Translations under genes and position numbers: made by a program
Assembly: GCF_021172045.1 (NCBI RefSeq)
Contig: NZ_CP087164.1
Coordinates: 682,001-746,000 of the forward strand
Reading direction: 5' to 3'
Origin: Capillimicrobium parvum
Lineage (GTDB): Bacteria; Actinomycetota; Thermoleophilia; Solirubrobacterales; Solirubrobacteraceae
Length of the DNA stretch: 64,000 bases
The notes under the pieces: generated by a model
What the model saw: only the letters and a program-made list of their open reading frames with translations
The model's database searches: none
Told to the model about the DNA's origin: nothing
Shown: one piece after another, positions 33,473 through 41,044 of the stretch
How positions within the stretch are numbered: position 1 is the stretch's first letter
How the letters are laid out: every line of letters begins with the position of its first letter

Positions 33473-33562
33473 GTGTCGCCGTTCTGGATCTACACGCAGG
33501 TCGCGATCGTGATCTTCGTGATCGCGGGCATCGTCATCGGCGCGGTCAAGCTGCTCACGTGA
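33473..33562 (+). CDS. 29-residue single-pass membrane peptide
   Basis: GTG 33473 to TGA 33562 encodes 29 residues with one hydrophobic helix, YTQVAIVIFVIAGIVIGAVK. It has its own -10 (TATTGT) and its stop overlaps the next GTG start (GTGA), so it is likely translated and coupled to the exported protein downstream. Too short for homology; the tight promoter and overlap are the evidence for a real gene. Confidence 0.5.
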   Translation: MSPFWIYTQVAIVIFVIAGIVIGAVKLLT

Positions 33563-34059
33563 GGGCCACCTTCGCGGTCGTGGCGATGGCGCTGCTCGCC
33601 GTCGTCGCCGTCGCGGATGCTCGGGCGGCCCAGCCGCGCGTCGTCGCCGCGTACGCGTACTTCCATCCGGCCGGCGGCAAGCTGGCCAAGCGCATGCTGG
33701 GCACCGTGGAGCTCGTGTTTCGCACCAGCCGGCGCATCGGCTACACGACGTCCGGGCAGCTCGAGATGGGGACCAGCATCGGCGGCCAGGCGGCGGTCGC
33801 CTACACGATCTCCCGCCGCGATCGCTGCTACGGGTCCGCCGCGGTGGTCGAGCGCGACGGCACCATCTCGGCAGCACCCGGCCGCAACACGCCGGTGGCG
33901 CTGGGGTGGCCGGTACGGGTGCACATCGGCTCGAACGTGGAGTGGCTCGACCGCCGGTTCGTCATCGGGCCGGAGCGGGGCACCTCGCGCTGGGGCCGCG
34001 CGCTGGGCTGCCGGCCCGAGCGCCGGCCCTCGCACCAGGGGGCCCACCAGCAGAGCTAG
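33559..34059 (+). CDS. Hypothetical exported protein
   Basis: 166 residues. N-terminal signal peptide VRATFAVVAMALLAVVAVAD with ARA-A cleavage. The mature part is beta-rich and basic (VVAAYAYFHPAGGKLAKRML, TVELVFRTSRRIGYTTSGQL) with two Cys (DRCYGS and LGCRP) that may form a disulfide. No family recognised. Overlaps the small membrane peptide upstream by four bases and the PHP-domain gene downstream by four bases (convergent). Confidence 0.6.
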   Translation: MRATFAVVAMALLAVVAVADARAAQPRVVAAYAYFHPAGGKLAKRMLGTVELVFRTSRRIGYTTSGQLEMGTSIGGQAAVAYTISRRDRCYGSAAVVERDGTISAAPGRNTPVALGWPVRVHIGSNVEWLDRRFVIGPERGTSRWGRALGCRPERRPSHQGAHQQS

Positions 34060-34778
34060 GCCGCGCGGAGCCCGGCGGGCAGTTGACGCTCGCCCACGAG
34101 CGCCGCCGGCACGTCGCGCGTCAGCCACTCGGCGCGATCGCCGAAGCCCGCCGCGTCGATCTCCGCCCGCAGGCCCGGAGCCCGGCGGGTGGTGTCGTGG
34201 GCATCGGACGCGACGACGTGGACGAGCCCGCGGTGGACGAAGTCGCGCGCGACGCGCTGGACCGGCGCGCCGAAGCGGCCGACGAGCGCGCCGGCCGTGA
34301 CCTGCACCAGCGCGCCGGCGGCGACGAGCCCCGTCAGCACGGCGGGGTCGCCCTGGAACGCCGGGCTGCGCTCCGGATGGGCGATGAGCAGGCGGTGGCC
34401 GCGGCGCTGGAGGCGGCGGAAGTCGGCGGCGGTGTCCTCGCCGGCGCGCAGCGGCGCCTCGACGAGCTTCCACGGGCCGCCGGCGAGCGCCAGGGCGTCG
34501 AGGGCCGGGTCGTCGAGCTCGACCGCGCGGGCCAGGCCGATCTCGGCCCCCCGCGAGACGCGCAGCGGGATCGCCTCGGCGGCGAGCGCCAGTTCGAGCT
34601 CCGCGACCGCCAGCGCGATGCCCGGCGCGTCGTTCGGCATCGAGCACGTGACGTGGGGCGTCGCGACCACGCGGCGCACCCCTGCGTCGGCGTGGGCGCG
34701 GGCCATCGCGAGGGAGGCGTCGAGGTCGGCGGGCCCGTCGTCGAGTCCGGCCAGGATGTGGCAGTGCAGGTCGATCAC
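34056..34778 (-). CDS. PHP-domain phosphatase, CpsB/YwqE-like
   Basis: 240 residues. Metal-binding PHP motifs are IDLHCHILAGLDDGP at the start, VVATPHVT, the Glu of SRGAEIGLA, LLIAHPERSPAF and ASDAHDTTRR. This is the set of bacterial tyrosine phosphatases that dephosphorylate polysaccharide-synthesis kinases, though no capsule genes adjoin. GTG 34778. The divergent UspA promoter TATGAT (34786-34791) overlaps its upstream region. Confidence 0.82.
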   Translation of the reverse strand: MIDLHCHILAGLDDGPADLDASLAMARAHADAGVRRVVATPHVTCSMPNDAPGIALAVAELELALAAEAIPLRVSRGAEIGLARAVELDDPALDALALAGGPWKLVEAPLRAGEDTAADFRRLQRRGHRLLIAHPERSPAFQGDPAVLTGLVAAGALVQVTAGALVGRFGAPVQRVARDFVHRGLVHVVASDAHDTTRRAPGLRAEIDAAGFGDRAEWLTRDVPAALVGERQLPAGLRAA

Positions 34779-34828
34779 GCGTCTATATGATCGCCGCGTC
34801 CTGGCGCAACCGTAGGGAGAGGATCGCG

Positions 34829-35272
34829 ATGTTCAGGTCGATCGTGGTGGGCACCGACGGTTCGGAGACCGCTTCGGAGGCGGTGCGCCAGGCGGTGGAG
34901 CTGGCCAAGCAGATCGGGGCGCGCATCCAGCTCGTCAGCGCGTACGAGCCGGTGTCGCGGGCGCGGCTGCGCGACGAGAAGAGCGAGACCCCCGCCGACC
35001 TGCAGTGGATGGTCAACCCGCGCGAGGACGTCGACGCGACGCTCGCCGAGGCGTCGGAGACGGTCCAGGGCGCCGGCGTCGACGTGGAGACGTACGCGCG
35101 CCAGGGCGACCCGGCCGACGCGATCCTCGACGTCGCCGAGGAGAGCGGCGCGGACCTCATCGTGGTCGGCAACAAGGGCATGACCGGCGCCAAGCGCTTC
35201 CTGCTCGGCTCGGTGCCCAACAAGGTCAGCCACCACGCGCCCTGCTCGGTGCTGATCATCCGGACGACGTAG
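34829..35272 (+). CDS. Universal stress protein, UspA family
   Basis: 147 residues. SIVVGTDGSETASEAVRQAV opens the Rossmann-like fold. The ATP-binding signature G-2x-G-9x-G(S/T) is met by VVGNKGMTGAKRFLLGSVPN, followed by HHAPCSVLIIR. It therefore belongs to the ATP-binding branch. TATGAT at 34786-34791 is a good -10; the message has a leader with AGGGAGAGGA before ATG 34829. The end overlaps the subtilase gene end by 17 bases. Confidence 0.92.
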   Translation: MFRSIVVGTDGSETASEAVRQAVELAKQIGARIQLVSAYEPVSRARLRDEKSETPADLQWMVNPREDVDATLAEASETVQGAGVDVETYARQGDPADAILDVAEESGADLIVVGNKGMTGAKRFLLGSVPNKVSHHAPCSVLIIRTT

Positions 35273-36488
35273 CCGGGTCGGCAGCCGCGGGCGGAGGGGA
35301 TGGCGCGGGCGGCGGCGCAGGGGGCGCAGGCGGCGCGGTCGCCGCGTTGGCGTTGATGAGCCCTGCGCCATAGTGACGGTCCACTCCGGGCGCGCCGAGG
35401 TCGCGCGCCGTGGCCTTCAGCCGGGCCTCGATCGCGTCCGGCGTCGGATTCGCGCCCAGCACGCCGCTGGCGATGATCAGCGCGGCGACGCCGGACACGT
35501 GCGGCACCGCCATCGACGTGCCCTCGTAGCCGGAGGGCAGGCCGAACGTGCGCGGGCTGCGGCCGACGAACGTCATCTGGTAGATGTCGCGGCCCGGCGG
35601 GTCGAGCGGCCGGCAGTTCGGGTCGCCCGGCAGGTCGGCGTCCGCGCCGCCGCCCGGCGCGACGATGTCCAGGCCCGGGCCCTCGTTGGAGAAGTCCGAG
35701 ATGCACCCGTGCTCGGTCGTCGCCCCGACCGAGACGACGTGCGCCGCCCGGGCCGGGTAGGCGATCGAGGTGCCCGCCTCGTTGCCGGACGCCCCGACGA
35801 TGAAGACGCCCTTGCGGTGCGCGTAGCGGATCGCGGCGAGCAGGCGGGGGATCTCCTTGGCGCGGACCTCGGTGCCGAACTCGAGCGACAGGTTGATGAT
35901 GGCGGCGCCGTGGTCGGCGGCGTAGCGGACGCCGCGCGCGATCTCGCGGGCGTCGCCTTCGCCGTTGGCGTCGAGCACGCGGACGGGCATGATCACCGCG
36001 TTGTAGGCGATGCCCACGAGGGCGATGGCGTTGTTCGTCCGTTCGGCGATCGTGCTGGCGACGTGCGTGCCGTGGCCGTTGTGATCCTCGGGATAGCGAT
36101 CGTCGTCGACGAAGTCGTAGCCGCGCGTGAAGCGCGTGCCGACCAGGTCCGGCGAGATGCGGTAGCGGCCGCGGTTCGCGTAGGCGACGCCGGTGTCGAG
36201 CACCGCGACGACCACGTTGTCGGCGCCCGGGTGGCCCGCCGCGGCGACGTTCTGCCAGGCGCCCGGGGCGTCGATGCCGAAGCCGGCGCCGAGGAAGTTC
36301 CACTGCAGCTCCTGCCAGCCGCCCGGGACGTTGGTGCGGCCGGGGTCGTTCGGCGTCGCGACGAGCGGCGTGGTGGGCTCCTGGGCGATGTGCGCGACCG
36401 GGCCGCGGGCCGTGGCCGGCGCGGCGAGGCCGAGCGCGACGGCGAGGGCGGCGAGGAGCGGGAGGGCGGCGGTGCGCAGACGAGGCAT
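35256..36488 (-). CDS. Secreted subtilisin-like (S8) serine protease
   Basis: 410 residues. Signal peptide PLLAALAVALGLAAPATA. Catalytic Asp98 in VAVLDTGVAY, His139 in HNGHGTHVAS, oxyanion Asn in VGASGNEAG and Ser325 in EGTSMAVPHVSG. The C-terminal ~25 residues are a Pro/Ala stretch ([15 protein letters not shown]) likely spanning the wall. No separate propeptide domain or wall-anchor motif is visible; mycosin-like length without the C-terminal helix. Released or wall-associated protease. Confidence 0.9.
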   Translation of the reverse strand: MPRLRTAALPLLAALAVALGLAAPATARGPVAHIAQEPTTPLVATPNDPGRTNVPGGWQELQWNFLGAGFGIDAPGAWQNVAAAGHPGADNVVVAVLDTGVAYANRGRYRISPDLVGTRFTRGYDFVDDDRYPEDHNGHGTHVASTIAERTNNAIALVGIAYNAVIMPVRVLDANGEGDAREIARGVRYAADHGAAIINLSLEFGTEVRAKEIPRLLAAIRYAHRKGVFIVGASGNEAGTSIAYPARAAHVVSVGATTEHGCISDFSNEGPGLDIVAPGGGADADLPGDPNCRPLDPPGRDIYQMTFVGRSPRTFGLPSGYEGTSMAVPHVSGVAALIIASGVLGANPTPDAIEARLKATARDLGAPGVDRHYGAGLINANAATAPPAPPAPPPAPSPPPAAADPATSSG

Positions 36489-36501
36489 GATGGCGGGGCA
36501 G

Positions 36502-36975
36502 ATGATGGCTGACCGCTTCTTCGCGAAGGACGATCACTTCATGGGCCTCGCCCTGCGCGAGGCCCGACGGGCACTCCAACACGACGACGTGCCGATCGGC
36601 GCGGTGGTCGTGCACGACGGCGAGATCATCGGCGCTGGGCACAACGAACGCGAGCTGCGCCAGGACCCGACCGCGCACGCGGAGGTGCTGGCGCTGCGGG
36701 AGGCCGCGCGGGCGGTCGGCTCGTGGCGGGTGCTCGACTCTGTGCTGTACGTGACGCTCGAGCCGTGCGCGATGTGCGCAGGGGCGATCGTCCTGGCCCG
36801 CGTGCCGCGGGTCGTCTACGGCTGCACCGATCCGAAGGCCGGGGCGGCGGGCTCCGTGCTCGACGTGCTCGGCGAGCCGCGGCTCAACCACCGGCCGGTC
36901 GTCTCCGGCGGCCTGCGTGCCGACGAGTGCGCGACGGTCCTGCGCGAGTTCTTCGCCGACCGGCGTGGTCGCTGA
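36502..36975 (+). CDS. tadA: tRNA-specific adenosine-34 deaminase TadA
   Basis: 157 residues. Zinc ligands His59 (TAHAEVLAL, with Glu61 as proton shuttle), Cys89 and Cys92 (LEPCAMCAGA). VPIGAVVVHDGEIIGAGHN and the C-terminal FFADRR are TadA-specific. It deaminates A34 of tRNA-Arg(ACG) to inosine. ATG 36502 was selected; in-frame ATGs at 36487/36490 would overlap the divergent protease start codon. Confidence 0.92.
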   Translation: MMADRFFAKDDHFMGLALREARRALQHDDVPIGAVVVHDGEIIGAGHNERELRQDPTAHAEVLALREAARAVGSWRVLDSVLYVTLEPCAMCAGAIVLARVPRVVYGCTDPKAGAAGSVLDVLGEPRLNHRPVVSGGLRADECATVLREFFADRRGR

Positions 36976-37027
36976 ACCGGCGCGGCTGGTCCGCCGCGGG
37001 CCGATCGTGCGGCATACGATGGCGCCC

Positions 37028-37255
37028 ATGTTCACCTCGATCGTCCTTCGCGTGCTGGCGTTCGCCGCGTTCGCCGGCTTCGGCATCGCCTGGGCGGCGA
37101 CCCACGACGAGAGCCTGGCGATCATGTGGGTCGTGTCGTTCGCCGCGATCGTCCTGCTCACGGTCTGGGACGCGATCCCGCAGGAGGACCGCGCGGTGCT
37201 CGGATCCTGGGAGCGCGTCCCGGGCTTCTCGAAGAACCCGGACGACTATCGCTGA
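37028..37255 (+). CDS. Small two-helix membrane protein
   Basis: 75 residues with two hydrophobic helices (IVLRVLAFAAFAGFGIAWAA; LAIMWVVSFAAIVLLTVWDA) and a charged tail ending WERVPGFSKNPDDYR. TACGAT (37015-37020) lies seven bases before ATG 37028, giving a leaderless message separate from tadA. No family recognised. Confidence 0.6.
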   Translation: MFTSIVLRVLAFAAFAGFGIAWAATHDESLAIMWVVSFAAIVLLTVWDAIPQEDRAVLGSWERVPGFSKNPDDYR

Positions 37256-37263
37256 GCGCGGCG

Positions 37264-37289
37264 CCGGCGGCGGGCGAACCCGCCGCCGG
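37264..37289 (+). terminator. Strong GC hairpin after the small membrane protein
   Basis: CCGGCGGCGGG (37264-37274), loop CGAA, CCCGCCGCCGG (37279-37289): a perfect 11-pair stem nine bases after the stop at 37255. No T tract. Placed between convergent genes, likely a terminator for the plus-strand unit. Confidence 0.6.
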
Positions 37290-37300
37290 GTCCGGTCCTG

Positions 37301-37371
37301 GGAGTCTGTTGATCTTCATCCGGCGCCGCGGACGCGTTCGCTCGCGCGGCGGGGGAGGTTCAACAGGCTCC
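37301..37371. repeat. Dispersed inverted-repeat element, copy 1
   Basis: Ends are GGAGTCTGTTGA (37301-37312) and TCAACAGGCTCC (37360-37371), complementary except one T-G pair. A 15-base left block (37303-37317) and a 26-base right block (37341-37366) are identical to copy 2 at 58347-58389. Copy 1 has 23 bases between the blocks, copy 2 has two. Lies between convergent genes and touches the dodecin stop codon. Confidence 0.65.
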
Positions 37372-37580
37372 TAGTGCTCGTACTTGAACGAGATGTCGAG
37401 CCGCACGCGGTAGCTCACGACGCCGCCCTCGTCGATCGTCAGGTCCTGGCGCACGACCTCCGCGATCCGCAGGTCGCGCACCGTCTGGCTGGCCGTCTCG
37501 ACCGCCGAGCGGGCCGCCGCCTCCCACGACTCGCTGCTCACGCCGATGACCTCGGTGACGCGGTAGACGCTGTCGGCCAT
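37371..37580 (-). CDS. Dodecin family flavin-binding protein
   Basis: 69 residues, the exact size of dodecins. SVYRVTEVIGVSSESWEAAA, AVETASQTVRDLRIAEVVRQ and SYRVRLDISFKYE give the beta-alpha-beta-beta fold. The aromatic in the strand facing the flavin is not Trp as in halophilic dodecins except W at SESWEA. Twelve subunits form a hollow flavin store. ATG 37580 has AAGGAGG upstream. The stop lies inside the right end of the dispersed repeat. Confidence 0.9.
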   Translation of the reverse strand: MADSVYRVTEVIGVSSESWEAAARSAVETASQTVRDLRIAEVVRQDLTIDEGGVVSYRVRLDISFKYEH

Positions 37581-37630
37581 GCTGCCTCCTTGGGACAGGG
37601 TGGGACGGACGTCGCGAGTGTCCCACATCG

Positions 37631-39364
37631 TCAGCGCAGGCGGACGGCGGGCGCCCCCGGGGTGTCGAAGGTCACGTCGGCGTTCAGGCGCCCGCCGACG
37701 TGGACGCGCGGAGTACGGCCCAGGGTGCCGGAGACGGGCGCGCCGCGGATGAGCTCGTCACGGTGCAGGACGAGCGCGCCCCGGCCGCGGCGCTCGATCC
37801 ACCCGCCGCGCAGGCCGCCGAACCGACGGCTGGTGCCGGCGGCCGAGGTGGCGTCGGCGATCGTCAACCGTGCGACGCGCCGCGCCAGGGCCCGCCGCGA
37901 GCCGGTCATGTCGCCCAGGCGGCGCGGGACGGCGAGCGCCTCGGGCCGCGGATTGCCGACGCAGGGGCGCACGAGCGGCCGGTCGCGGAAGAAGCGGCGC
38001 ACGATGCGGGCGGTGCAGCGGACGCCGGTCACGACGCTGTGGCCGGCGTGGGGGACGACGACCAGCTGGGCGGTGGACGATCGCGCCGCTTCCTCGCGGG
38101 CCCCTGGCACCGGGGTGGACATGTCCCAGGCGCCGTTGAGGAGGAGCGTGGGCACGGCGGGCAGCGGGCCGGGCTCCGGCGGCGGCGCGACCGTCGTGGC
38201 CGGCCAGCGCTCGCACGTGTCGGCGAGGCCGTTGTGCGCGGACGTGAACCGGTCGAACGGCGCGAAGCTCGAGGCGGGGAGCGGATCGAGGGTGGCGCTC
38301 ACCGACGCCGCGCGCGTCGCCGGATCGCTCGCCGGACCGCCCCACGGGGTGGCGAGGTCCGCGCACAGCGTCGCGGTATGCAGGCCCCAGCTGAGCTCTT
38401 GCGCGGGTACGGCGGGGTTCGCGCGGCGGGCCAGCTTGACGAGGCGCAGCAGCAGGTCCGGATCGCCGTCGTTCGCCTGCGCCAGCGCGGCGGGCGCGAA
38501 CGCGAAGAGGTCCGGGCGGAAGCTCGTCCAGGTCGTCGCGACGTCGAAGAGGCCCGGTCCGTCGACGGAGATCCGAGTCCGCGTGCGCGGGCCCGTGCGC
38601 ACCGCGCCGGAGAGGGGCCGCTCGTTGGCCCGGCGGACGACCGCGGCCAGGTCCGCGACCGGGTCCGAGGTGATCCGCCGGCACGCGCCCGCGGCGCACA
38701 GGGCGCGCAGGTCGTGGCCCGCCCGCCGCAGGCTGTCGCGCACGAAGATGTCGACGTCCTGCTGCGGGACCACCGAGTCGAGCACCAGCCGGCTGACGCG
38801 GTCGGGGTGCGCGCGGGCGTAGCGCTCGGCCAGGTAGGTCCCGTACGAGACGCCGAGGACGTCGACTCGGTCGGCGCCCAGCGCGGCCCGCACGGCCTCC
38901 AGGTCCTCCACCGAGTCGGTGGTCGAGTAGAACGCCCGGGCCGCGCCGAGGCGCGCACCGCACGCTTCGACGGTACCGGGCGGCGGGACGGTGAAGTCGG
39001 TCAGGGCCAGCCGCTGCAACGACGGGCAGCGCACGGCGGTCGCGCCCGTCCCGCGCTGGTCGAAGACGGCGACCCGGCGTCCGGTCATCGGACCCAGGAA
39101 CCCCGCCAACACCGGCCCGACGCCGACCATGCCCTGGCCGGGGCCGCCGCCGAGCGCGATGAGGATCGGGCCTCGGCCGCGCTCCACGAGCACCGGCAGC
39201 GCCAGCGTGCCCGGCGTGGCGCCGGAGCGGTCGAGCGGCACCGTCACCGACAGGCAGCGAAAGGTCGCGGGACAGCGCTCGCCCGCCGCACGGGCAGGCG
39301 CCACCGACCACGCGAAGACCGCCACCACCAGCGCGACTCCGACTGCCCATGACCGCCGACCCAT
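37631..39364 (-). CDS. Secreted alpha/beta hydrolase, tripeptidyl aminopeptidase (TAP)-like
   Basis: 577 residues. Signal peptide VGVALVVAVFAWSVAPARA. Oxyanion loop LGGGPGQG, VFDQRGTGATA, nucleophile Ser173 in GVSYGTYLAERYA, acid Asp in LNGAWDMSTPV and His in PHAGHSVV, the arrangement of the S33 prolyl/tripeptidyl aminopeptidases. About 100 extra C-terminal residues form a beta-rich module after the hydrolase fold. TACCGT seven bases before ATG 39364 suggests a leaderless message despite secretion. Confidence 0.88.
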   Translation of the reverse strand: MGRRSWAVGVALVVAVFAWSVAPARAAGERCPATFRCLSVTVPLDRSGATPGTLALPVLVERGRGPILIALGGGPGQGMVGVGPVLAGFLGPMTGRRVAVFDQRGTGATAVRCPSLQRLALTDFTVPPPGTVEACGARLGAARAFYSTTDSVEDLEAVRAALGADRVDVLGVSYGTYLAERYARAHPDRVSRLVLDSVVPQQDVDIFVRDSLRRAGHDLRALCAAGACRRITSDPVADLAAVVRRANERPLSGAVRTGPRTRTRISVDGPGLFDVATTWTSFRPDLFAFAPAALAQANDGDPDLLLRLVKLARRANPAVPAQELSWGLHTATLCADLATPWGGPASDPATRAASVSATLDPLPASSFAPFDRFTSAHNGLADTCERWPATTVAPPPEPGPLPAVPTLLLNGAWDMSTPVPGAREEAARSSTAQLVVVPHAGHSVVTGVRCTARIVRRFFRDRPLVRPCVGNPRPEALAVPRRLGDMTGSRRALARRVARLTIADATSAAGTSRRFGGLRGGWIERRGRGALVLHRDELIRGAPVSGTLGRTPRVHVGGRLNADVTFDTPGAPAVRLR

Positions 39365-39414
39365 CGCCGGGACGGTACCCGCCGAGGCGGTTGGCTACCG
39401 TGTATGCGCCTCAC

Positions 39415-39504
39415 GGAGGGGTGCCGGAGTGGTTGAACGGGGCGGTCTCGAAAACCGTTGTGCGGGTAACCCCTGTACCGAGGGTTCGAATCCCTCCCCC
39501 TCCG
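39415..39504 (+). tRNA. tRNA-Ser(CGA)
   Basis: 90 nt class II tRNA. Acceptor GGAGGGG pairs with CCCCTCC (39497-39503), discriminator G39504. Anticodon loop CTCGAAA with CGA at 39449-39451, reading UCG. Long variable arm. T arm GAGGG TTCGAAT CCCTC at 39480-39496. CCA is not encoded. Confidence 0.95.
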
Positions 39505-39517
39505 CCTACGAGACGCG

Positions 39518-39544
39518 CGAAACGCCCTGAACAAGGGCGTTTCG
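39518..39544 (+). terminator. Rho-independent terminator of tRNA-Ser(CGA)
   Basis: CGAAACGCCCT (39518-39528), loop GAACA, AGGGCGTTTCG (39534-39544): perfect 11-pair stem 14 bases after the tRNA, followed by TCAGTTTCT. The only terminator in the window with a partly T-rich tail. Confidence 0.85.
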
Positions 39545-39624
39545 TCAGTTTCTGGGCGCCTATCGGCGCGAGGATGCCCAGGCGGTCAGGCAGCAGTTGC
39601 GTTGACGGATGACTGCTCGTGCCG

Positions 39625-39891
39625 CTATTTGCCCGAGATCGGCGGGTGGCGCGCGCAGCGGTCGATCGCCTCCTGGCGGCCGACGAGCAGCCCAGCCTGC
39701 GGGCCGCCGAGGAGCTTGTCGGCGGAGAACGCCACGAGATCGGCGCCGGCGCGCACCGAGCGGCGCACCGGCGGTTCGCCGGCCAGCTGCGGCAGGTCCT
39801 CGGCGAGGGCGCCGGAGCCGACGTCGTCGACGACCGCCACGCCCAGGTTGCAGAGCTCCTCGATGGCGGCCTCCCAAGCCGCACCGTCGCG
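39625..39891 (-). pseudogene. selA relic (L-seryl-tRNA(Sec) selenium transferase fragment)
   Basis: One open stretch of about 89 codons between stops reads ...EELCNLGVAVVDDVGSGAL, then PPVRRSVRAGADLVAFSADK, then LLGGPQAGLLVGRQEAIDR. This is the PLP-lysine region of SelA (SADKLLGGPQAG). No start codon precedes the homology; it runs from a TAG at 39892-39894 into a premature stop at 39625, so both the first ~270 and last ~120 residues of a normal SelA are missing. No selB, selD or tRNA-Sec is in the window. Confidence 0.85.
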
Positions 39892-39931
39892 CTATCGACG
39901 CGGCGCTCCGCGCTCACTACCGTCCGCGTCC

Positions 39932-40354
39932 ATGTCCAATGCCGAGACGAACAAGGCGCTCGTCGAGCGCTTCCGGGTCGAGTGGCTCAACAACCACGAC
40001 CTGGAGGCCTTCCACGATGTCTGCCACGCGGACATCGCATTCCACTGGGGCGTGATGGGCGACGGGCAGGGAATCGACGGCCTCCGGGCGCTCGAGGAGC
40101 GAGCCCGCGCGGGCTTTCCCGACCTCGCCGTCCACTCCGATTGGCTCGACGCCGGCGAGCAACACGTCGTGCGGCGCTCGCGTGTGACCGGCACCCACAA
40201 GGGCGAGTGGTTCGGCGTCCCGCCGACGGGACGCGCTTGCGAATGGACCTGCATGGAGGCCTATCGGATCGTCGACGGCAGGATCGCCGAACAGTGGCTC
40301 AACGAGGACTGGGCATTCGTGCTTCAGCAGATCGGAGGCCTGCCGGCGGCGTGA
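39932..40354 (+). CDS. SnoaL-like polyketide cyclase/ester cyclase family protein
   Basis: 140 residues. NKALVERFRVEWLNNHDLEA, FHDVCHADIAFHWGVMGDGQ, GIDGLRALEERARAGFPDL and AYRIVDGRIAEQWLNEDW follow the NTF2-like SnoaL order with the conserved His/Asp core. TACCGT (39918-39923) lies eight bases before ATG 39932 (leaderless). Function cannot be assigned beyond small-molecule binding or isomerisation. Confidence 0.82.
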   Translation: MSNAETNKALVERFRVEWLNNHDLEAFHDVCHADIAFHWGVMGDGQGIDGLRALEERARAGFPDLAVHSDWLDAGEQHVVRRSRVTGTHKGEWFGVPPTGRACEWTCMEAYRIVDGRIAEQWLNEDWAFVLQQIGGLPAA

Positions 40355-40573
40355 GCGGGCGCCGGCCGCCCCAGGCCGACGGCGTGCCTCAACAGCACGA
40401 CGACACGGTCGTCTCCAGCGACCGCCACATCTACGTCGCCACGTGTGCGGCCCCAGGGGCTATCGCCCGCGGCGGATCGTCCTGGCCTCCAGCGCAAGCC
40501 ACGCTGTCACGACCGCAGCTCGGCGGCGCGCGCTACTGGCGCGGGGCGACCGACGCCGCCGCGCGCCGGGCGA

Positions 40574-41044
40574 TCAGCCGACGAGGTGGAACTCGAAGGA
40601 GTACTTCGTTCCGTTCTCCAGCGAGTGCAGCTTCATGAAGCCGCGTGCGTTGCGGTAACGGCCGGTCCCACCCGTGACGGCCAGCGTGCTGTCGCCGGCG
40701 TCGAGGAACGGACCTTCGACCGTGATCTGGCCGTCGGCGAGGAGCGTCGTCCAGTTGCACTCAAACGAGGTGCCGACCACGACGCGGATGCAGAAGCCCT
40801 GGTCCGTGCCGACTTTGCGCGCGTCGGTGCGGTCGAAGACCTCGTTGGCGAACGTCAGGATGTCGCCGGCGCTGTCGCCCGCGGCGCCCGTATCCGTCGT
40901 GGCGTCGGTGGTGGCATGCTCGATCACGGTGAGCACGCGTCCCTGCTTCTTGCCGCCCCGTCCGCCTGCCGCCCATACGGCGACCGGGGCCGCCAGTGCC
41001 ACGGTGAGGGCCAGCGACACAACCATCAAAGCAGCCCGTCTCAT
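40574..41044 (-). CDS. Secreted allene-oxide-cyclase/dirigent-like barrel protein
   Basis: 156 residues. Signal peptide AALMVVSLALTVALAAPVAVWA. Mature part: FANEVFDRTDARKVGTDQG, then two Cys (GFCIRVVV, FECNWT) ten residues apart that may pair, LADGQITVEGPF and VTGGTGRYRNARGFMKLHS. This Cys pair / LxDG / GTGRY order matches the AOC-barrel-like secreted proteins of actinobacteria. ATG 41044 has AGGAGG. A second member is at 56766-57233. Confidence 0.78.
   Translation of the reverse strand: MRRAALMVVSLALTVALAAPVAVWAAGGRGGKKQGRVLTVIEHATTDATTDTGAAGDSAGDILTFANEVFDRTDARKVGTDQGFCIRVVVGTSFECNWTTLLADGQITVEGPFLDAGDSTLAVTGGTGRYRNARGFMKLHSLENGTKYSFEFHLVG

Noticed and set aside
39415-39504. tRNA next to the selA relic considered as tRNA-Sec
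   Set aside because: The anticodon is CGA, not TCA, and the acceptor stem has 7 pairs, so it is an ordinary tRNA-Ser.
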